The notes under the pieces were generated by a model. That model searched no databases. It saw nothing but the letters and a program-made list of their open reading frames with translations, and was not told where the DNA came from. Shown piece after piece: positions 44,637 to 47,432 of a DNA stretch of 47,432 nt (positions are counted from its first letter, which is position 1; each line of letters starts with the position of its first letter). This stretch comes from Hydrogenophaga intermedia (GTDB lineage: Bacteria; Pseudomonadota; Gammaproteobacteria; Burkholderiales; Burkholderiaceae_C), in contig CAMDCY010000005.1 in assembly GCA_945890705.1 (NCBI GenBank), forward strand, positions 1-47,432. Direction: 5' to 3'. The position numbers and the translations under genes are program-made.

Positions 44637-45119
44637 TTAAGGCAACCAATCGGTGGGCACCGCCCACACCAACGCCCCGGTCATGATCACGTAACGGGCG
44701 AATTTGCCCACCGCCATGTAGGCCACGCAGGGCCAAAACGGCAGCTTCATCCAGCCCGCCACCACACACAGCGGGTCACCTACCACCGGCAACCAGCTGA
44801 GCAAACAGGCTTTGGCCCCCCAGCGGCGCAGCCACTGAAGGGCCTGGGTCTCGCTGCGCTGGCCACGCACCTTGTCCACCGCTTGGTGGGCGCCCCAGCC
44901 CATCCACCAGCTCACCGCACCACCCAAGGTGTTGCCCGCCGTGGCCACCAACACAGTCGTCCAAAACAGATCGGGCTGCAAGGTGACCATGGCAAACACC
45001 ACCGCTTCGGAGCCCATGGGTAAAAGTGTGGCTGAGACGAAAGCCACCACAAACACCGTGGACAGCCCCACCTCGGGCAAGGCCAGGACCTGGAGCCAAC
45101 TCATGAGGGTTTCTTGCAT
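44637..45119 (-). CDS. YqaA-like (DedA/SNARE-associated) membrane protein
   Basis: The 160-residue product has about four hydrophobic segments and DedA-related blocks: FVSATLLPMGSEAVVFAM, TAGNTLGGAVSWWMGWG and LSWLPVVGDPLCVVAGWMK. DedA proteins influence membrane lipid and proton handling; YqaA itself is uncharacterised. Starts at 45119 and 45104 are both possible. The minus-strand frame stays open far upstream, but that part is the shadow of dusB. Its stop is six bases from the convergent gene end. Confidence 0.86.
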   Translation of the reverse strand: MQETLMSWLQVLALPEVGLSTVFVVAFVSATLLPMGSEAVVFAMVTLQPDLFWTTVLVATAGNTLGGAVSWWMGWGAHQAVDKVRGQRSETQALQWLRRWGAKACLLSWLPVVGDPLCVVAGWMKLPFWPCVAYMAVGKFARYVIMTGALVWAVPTDWLP

Positions 45120-45161
45120 GGGTGTGTGAGGTTTTGTGGGTTTGCTGAAAAAGTAGGCAGT

Positions 45162-45167
45162 TACAAT
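45162..45167 (+). promoter_or_regulatory. Candidate -10 (TACAAT) for dusB-fis
   Basis: TACAAT, preceded by GT, lies 36 bases before the dusB ATG in the divergent gap with the YqaA-like gene. No good -35 was found; dusB-fis promoters in other proteobacteria are growth-rate controlled, but nothing here shows it. Confidence 0.45.
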
Positions 45168-45203
45168 GCCCTCCCGCGCTCTACTGATCATTCTCCCACT
45201 CCC

Positions 45204-46268
45204 ATGCACATCGGGCCCTATTCTTTGCCCAATCGGTTTTTCGTCGCGCCCATGGCCGGCGTGACCGATCGGCCGTTTCGCACCCTTTGCAAACGGCTGG
45301 GCGCGGGCTATGCCGTGAGCGAAATGGTTACCTCGCGCCCGGATCTGCAAAAAAGTCTCAAGACCTCGCGACGCGCCAACCACGAGGGCGAAACCGCCCC
45401 CATCGCCGTGCAGATCGCCGGCACCGACGCGCAGATGATGGCCGACGCGGCCCGCTACAACATCGACCGTGGCGCTCAAATCATCGACATCAACATGGGC
45501 TGCCCGGCCAAAAAAGTGTGCAACAAATGGGCCGGCTCGGCCCTGATGCAAGACGAAACCTTGGCCCTGCAAATCGTGTCGGCCGTGGTGCAAGCCGCCG
45601 CACCCCACGGTGTGCCCGTGACCCTGAAGATGCGCACCGGTTGGTGTGCCTCGGCGCGCAACGCCCCGAGCATGGCCGTGGCCGCGCAAGAAGCCGGCAT
45701 TGCCATGCTCACCGTGCACGGCCGCACGCGCGAACAAGGCTACCAAGGCCAAGCCGAACACGAGACGGTGGCGCACATCAAGTCGCTGTTGCGCATTCCT
45801 GTGGTGGCCAATGGCGACATCAACAGCCCCGAGGCGGCTCGCGCCGTGTTGGCGCGCACCGGCGCCGACGCCGTCATGGTGGGCCGCGCCGCACAAGGGC
45901 GGCCGTGGATTTTTCGCGAAATCGCCCATTTCATCGAGACCGGTGAGCAACTGCCGCCGCCCACGCTGGCCGAGATCCGCGGCTGGCTCATCGTGCACCT
46001 GCACGAGCACTATGCGCTGTACGGCGAGTACACCGGCGTGCGCAGCGCGCGCAAACACCTCGGTTGGTACGTCGACGCCTTGCCCTTGCCCGAGGGTTTG
46101 GTGCCCGACGCCGCCGAGCGTTTTCGCCAACACATCAACACCTTGGACAGCTGCGAAGCCCAATTGCACAGCGTGGCCGAGAGTTTTGACGCCTGGCAAG
46201 CGGGGCTGGATGCGCCCAGCGCCCACGGCGATCACCTTGAACATTTGAACTGGAAGTTGGCCGCATGA
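45204..46268 (+). CDS. dusB: tRNA-dihydrouridine synthase B
   Basis: DusB reduces uridine to dihydrouridine in the tRNA D-loop using FMN. The 354-residue product begins MHIGPYSLPNRFFVAPMAGV (FMN site), has IIDINMGCPAKKVCNKWAG with the catalytic Cys, TLKMRTGW, TVHGRTREQGYQG, VVANGDINSPEAA and VMVGRAAQGRPWIF. The C-terminal helical domain follows. A frame extending to 45114 lacks homology. It overlaps fis by four bases, the classical dusB-fis operon. Confidence 0.97.
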   Translation: MHIGPYSLPNRFFVAPMAGVTDRPFRTLCKRLGAGYAVSEMVTSRPDLQKSLKTSRRANHEGETAPIAVQIAGTDAQMMADAARYNIDRGAQIIDINMGCPAKKVCNKWAGSALMQDETLALQIVSAVVQAAAPHGVPVTLKMRTGWCASARNAPSMAVAAQEAGIAMLTVHGRTREQGYQGQAEHETVAHIKSLLRIPVVANGDINSPEAARAVLARTGADAVMVGRAAQGRPWIFREIAHFIETGEQLPPPTLAEIRGWLIVHLHEHYALYGEYTGVRSARKHLGWYVDALPLPEGLVPDAAERFRQHINTLDSCEAQLHSVAESFDAWQAGLDAPSAHGDHLEHLNWKLAA

Positions 46269-46501
46269 GCACCCAATACCTGCACGACAGCGTGCGCAAA
46301 AGCCTGGAAACGTATTTTGAAGTCTTGGGTGAGAGCGAACCCACCAACCTGCACGACATGCTCATCAAAGCCGTCGAAGCGCCGCTGCTCGAAGTGGTCA
46401 TGGCCAAGGCCGACCACAACCAGTCGCGTGCGGCGCAATGGCTCGGCTTGAACCGCAACACCTTACGCAAAAAGCTGCTCGAGCACGGCCTCATCGATTG
46501 A
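46265..46501 (+). CDS. fis: Nucleoid-associated DNA-binding protein Fis
   Basis: Fis bends DNA and regulates stable RNA and recombination genes. The 78-residue product is shorter than E. coli Fis (98 residues), as usual in betaproteobacteria, and has the helix-turn-helix [20 protein letters not shown] at the C terminus. It is translationally coupled to dusB. purH follows after 28 bases. Confidence 0.95.
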   Translation: MSTQYLHDSVRKSLETYFEVLGESEPTNLHDMLIKAVEAPLLEVVMAKADHNQSRAAQWLGLNRNTLRKKLLEHGLID

Positions 46502-46529
46502 TTTTTATTTTTTGGAAACGACCACCACC

Positions 46530-47432
46530 ATGCGCGCCCTGATCTCCGTCTCTGACAAAACCGGCATCGTCGAACTCGCCCAGCAACTCCACGCCTTGGG
46601 CGTGGGCCTGATCTCCACCGGTGGCACGGCCAAACTCTTGGCCGACCAAGGCCTTCCCGTGACCGAGGTGGCCGAGGTCACTGGCTTCCCCGAAATGCTC
46701 GATGGCCGCGTCAAAACCCTGCACCCCAAGGTTCACGGCGGTTTGCTGGCCCGGCGCGACACGCCCGAGCACATGGCGGCTTTGAAGGCGCACCACATCG
46801 ACACGATTGATTTGTTGATCGTCAACCTCTACCCATTCGAAGCCACCGTGGCCAAGCCCGGTTGCACGCTGGCCGATGCCATCGAGAACATCGACATCGG
46901 CGGCCCCGCCATGGTGCGAAGCGCGGCCAAAAACTGGAAAGACGTGGGCGTGGTCACCGACGCGAGCCAATACGCTTGCGTGATCGACGAGTTGAAAGCG
47001 AACGGCAAACTGAGTGACCAACTTCGCTTCGCTTTGTCGGTGGCCGCATTCAACCGCATCAGCCAATACGACGGCGCGATCAGCAACTACCTCTCCAGTG
47101 TGAAGTTCGAAGCCGAGAAGCTGAGCGAGACCTATATGCCCGAGCGCGCCCAATTCAGCGCCCAGTTCAATGAGCAGTATGTGAAGGTGCAAGACCTGCG
47201 CTACGGCGAAAACAGCCACCAGCAAGCCGCTTGGTACCGCGACTTGGCCCCCGCGGCCGGCTCGCTCGCCACCGGCGTGCAGCTGCAAGGCAAAGAGCTG
47301 AGCTACAACAACATCGCCGACGCCGATGCGGCATGGGAGTGTGTAAAGAGCTTCGAGGCCACCGCCTGCGTGATCGTCAAACACGCCAACCCCTGCGGTG
47401 TGGCCGTGGGCGCCAGCGCACTTGAAGCCTAC
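46530..47432 (+). CDS. purH: Bifunctional AICAR formyltransferase/IMP cyclohydrolase, 5' part
   Basis: PurH carries out the last two steps of IMP synthesis. 301 codons are visible, open at the right edge, of about 525 usual. The N-terminal MGS-like cyclohydrolase domain has [45 protein letters not shown] and [15 protein letters not shown]; the start of the formyltransferase domain shows [14 protein letters not shown] and [12 protein letters not shown]. The ATG is preceded by TTTGGAAACG, a weak ribosome binding site. Confidence 0.97.
   Translation, partial: MRALISVSDKTGIVELAQQLHALGVGLISTGGTAKLLADQGLPVTEVAEVTGFPEMLDGRVKTLHPKVHGGLLARRDTPEHMAALKAHHIDTIDLLIVNLYPFEATVAKPGCTLADAIENIDIGGPAMVRSAAKNWKDVGVVTDASQYACVIDELKANGKLSDQLRFALSVAAFNRISQYDGAISNYLSSVKFEAEKLSETYMPERAQFSAQFNEQYVKVQDLRYGENSHQQAAWYRDLAPAAGSLATGVQLQGKELSYNNIADADAAWECVKSFEATACVIVKHANPCGVAVGASALEAY

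Noticed and set aside
45120-46244. Minus-strand upstream extension of the YqaA-like frame through dusB
   Set aside because: Homology starts only at the ATG near 45119; the rest is antisense of dusB.

Overview
The window is a gene-dense, GC-rich stretch of bacterial chromosome, almost all housekeeping. Gene content and order point to a betaproteobacterium of the order Burkholderiales, most like Comamonadaceae: murD-ftsW-murG-murC-ddl-ftsQ-ftsA-ftsZ-lpxC, accB-accC-prmA followed by a zinc-ribbon/DUF3426 gene, nrdAB beside an H1-like histone gene, and dusB-fis-purH. This taxonomic call is inference from protein character and gene order; no rRNA is present. No phage, plasmid, insertion sequence, CRISPR array or defence locus was seen.

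Layout. 1-9.8 kb: end of the division and cell wall (dcw) cluster, then lpxC and a 57-residue membrane protein. 9.9-14.8 kb (minus): YqiA-like esterase, RNB ribonuclease, TonB-like protein, mtgA, ruvC. 14.8-19.7 kb (plus): rodA, a 3-hydroxyisobutyrate dehydrogenase-like gene, tldD, then a leader peptide plus attenuator in front of a DAHP synthase gene (aroG). 19.7-21.2 kb (minus): mpl. 21.3-26.3 kb (plus): an uncharacterised gene, a TlpA-like thioredoxin, accB, accC, prmA and a DUF3426 gene. 26.4-33.2 kb (minus): H1-like histone, nrdB, nrdA with paired NrdR boxes, ampD, a small zinc-ribbon protein and a CcsA-like membrane protein. 33.3-35.7 kb (plus): ffh and a YeiH-family transporter. 35.7-41.7 kb (minus): miaB, tRNA-Met, then an operon of a UbiH-like hydroxylase, dsbC, an M61 peptidase and an enoyl-CoA hydratase. 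41.8-47.4 kb: MOSC protein, ychF, an S4/pseudouridine-synthase-like protein, a YqaA-like membrane protein (minus), dusB, fis and the start of purH.

How the genes work together. Peptidoglycan synthesis, division and recycling dominate: MurD/G/C, Ddl, FtsW/Q/A/Z, MtgA and RodA, with Mpl and AmpD for recycling. LpxC (lipid A) and AccBC (fatty acids) supply the rest of the envelope. Packing is tight, with eleven 4-base ATGA overlaps between neighbouring genes.

Most worth a second look: (1) a complete-looking attenuator before aroG whose leader peptide carries Phe, Tyr and Trp codons; (2) a repeated layout in which a -10-like hexamer ends 6-7 bases before the ATG with no Shine-Dalgarno, implying widespread leaderless mRNAs; (3) a 76-bp palindromic element inserted in frame in mpl; (4) a pseudouridine-synthase-like protein lacking the catalytic aspartate; (5) long inverted repeats upstream of the histone gene and between nrdA and nrdB; (6) no aroE or aroQ at the two places where related genomes often carry them.
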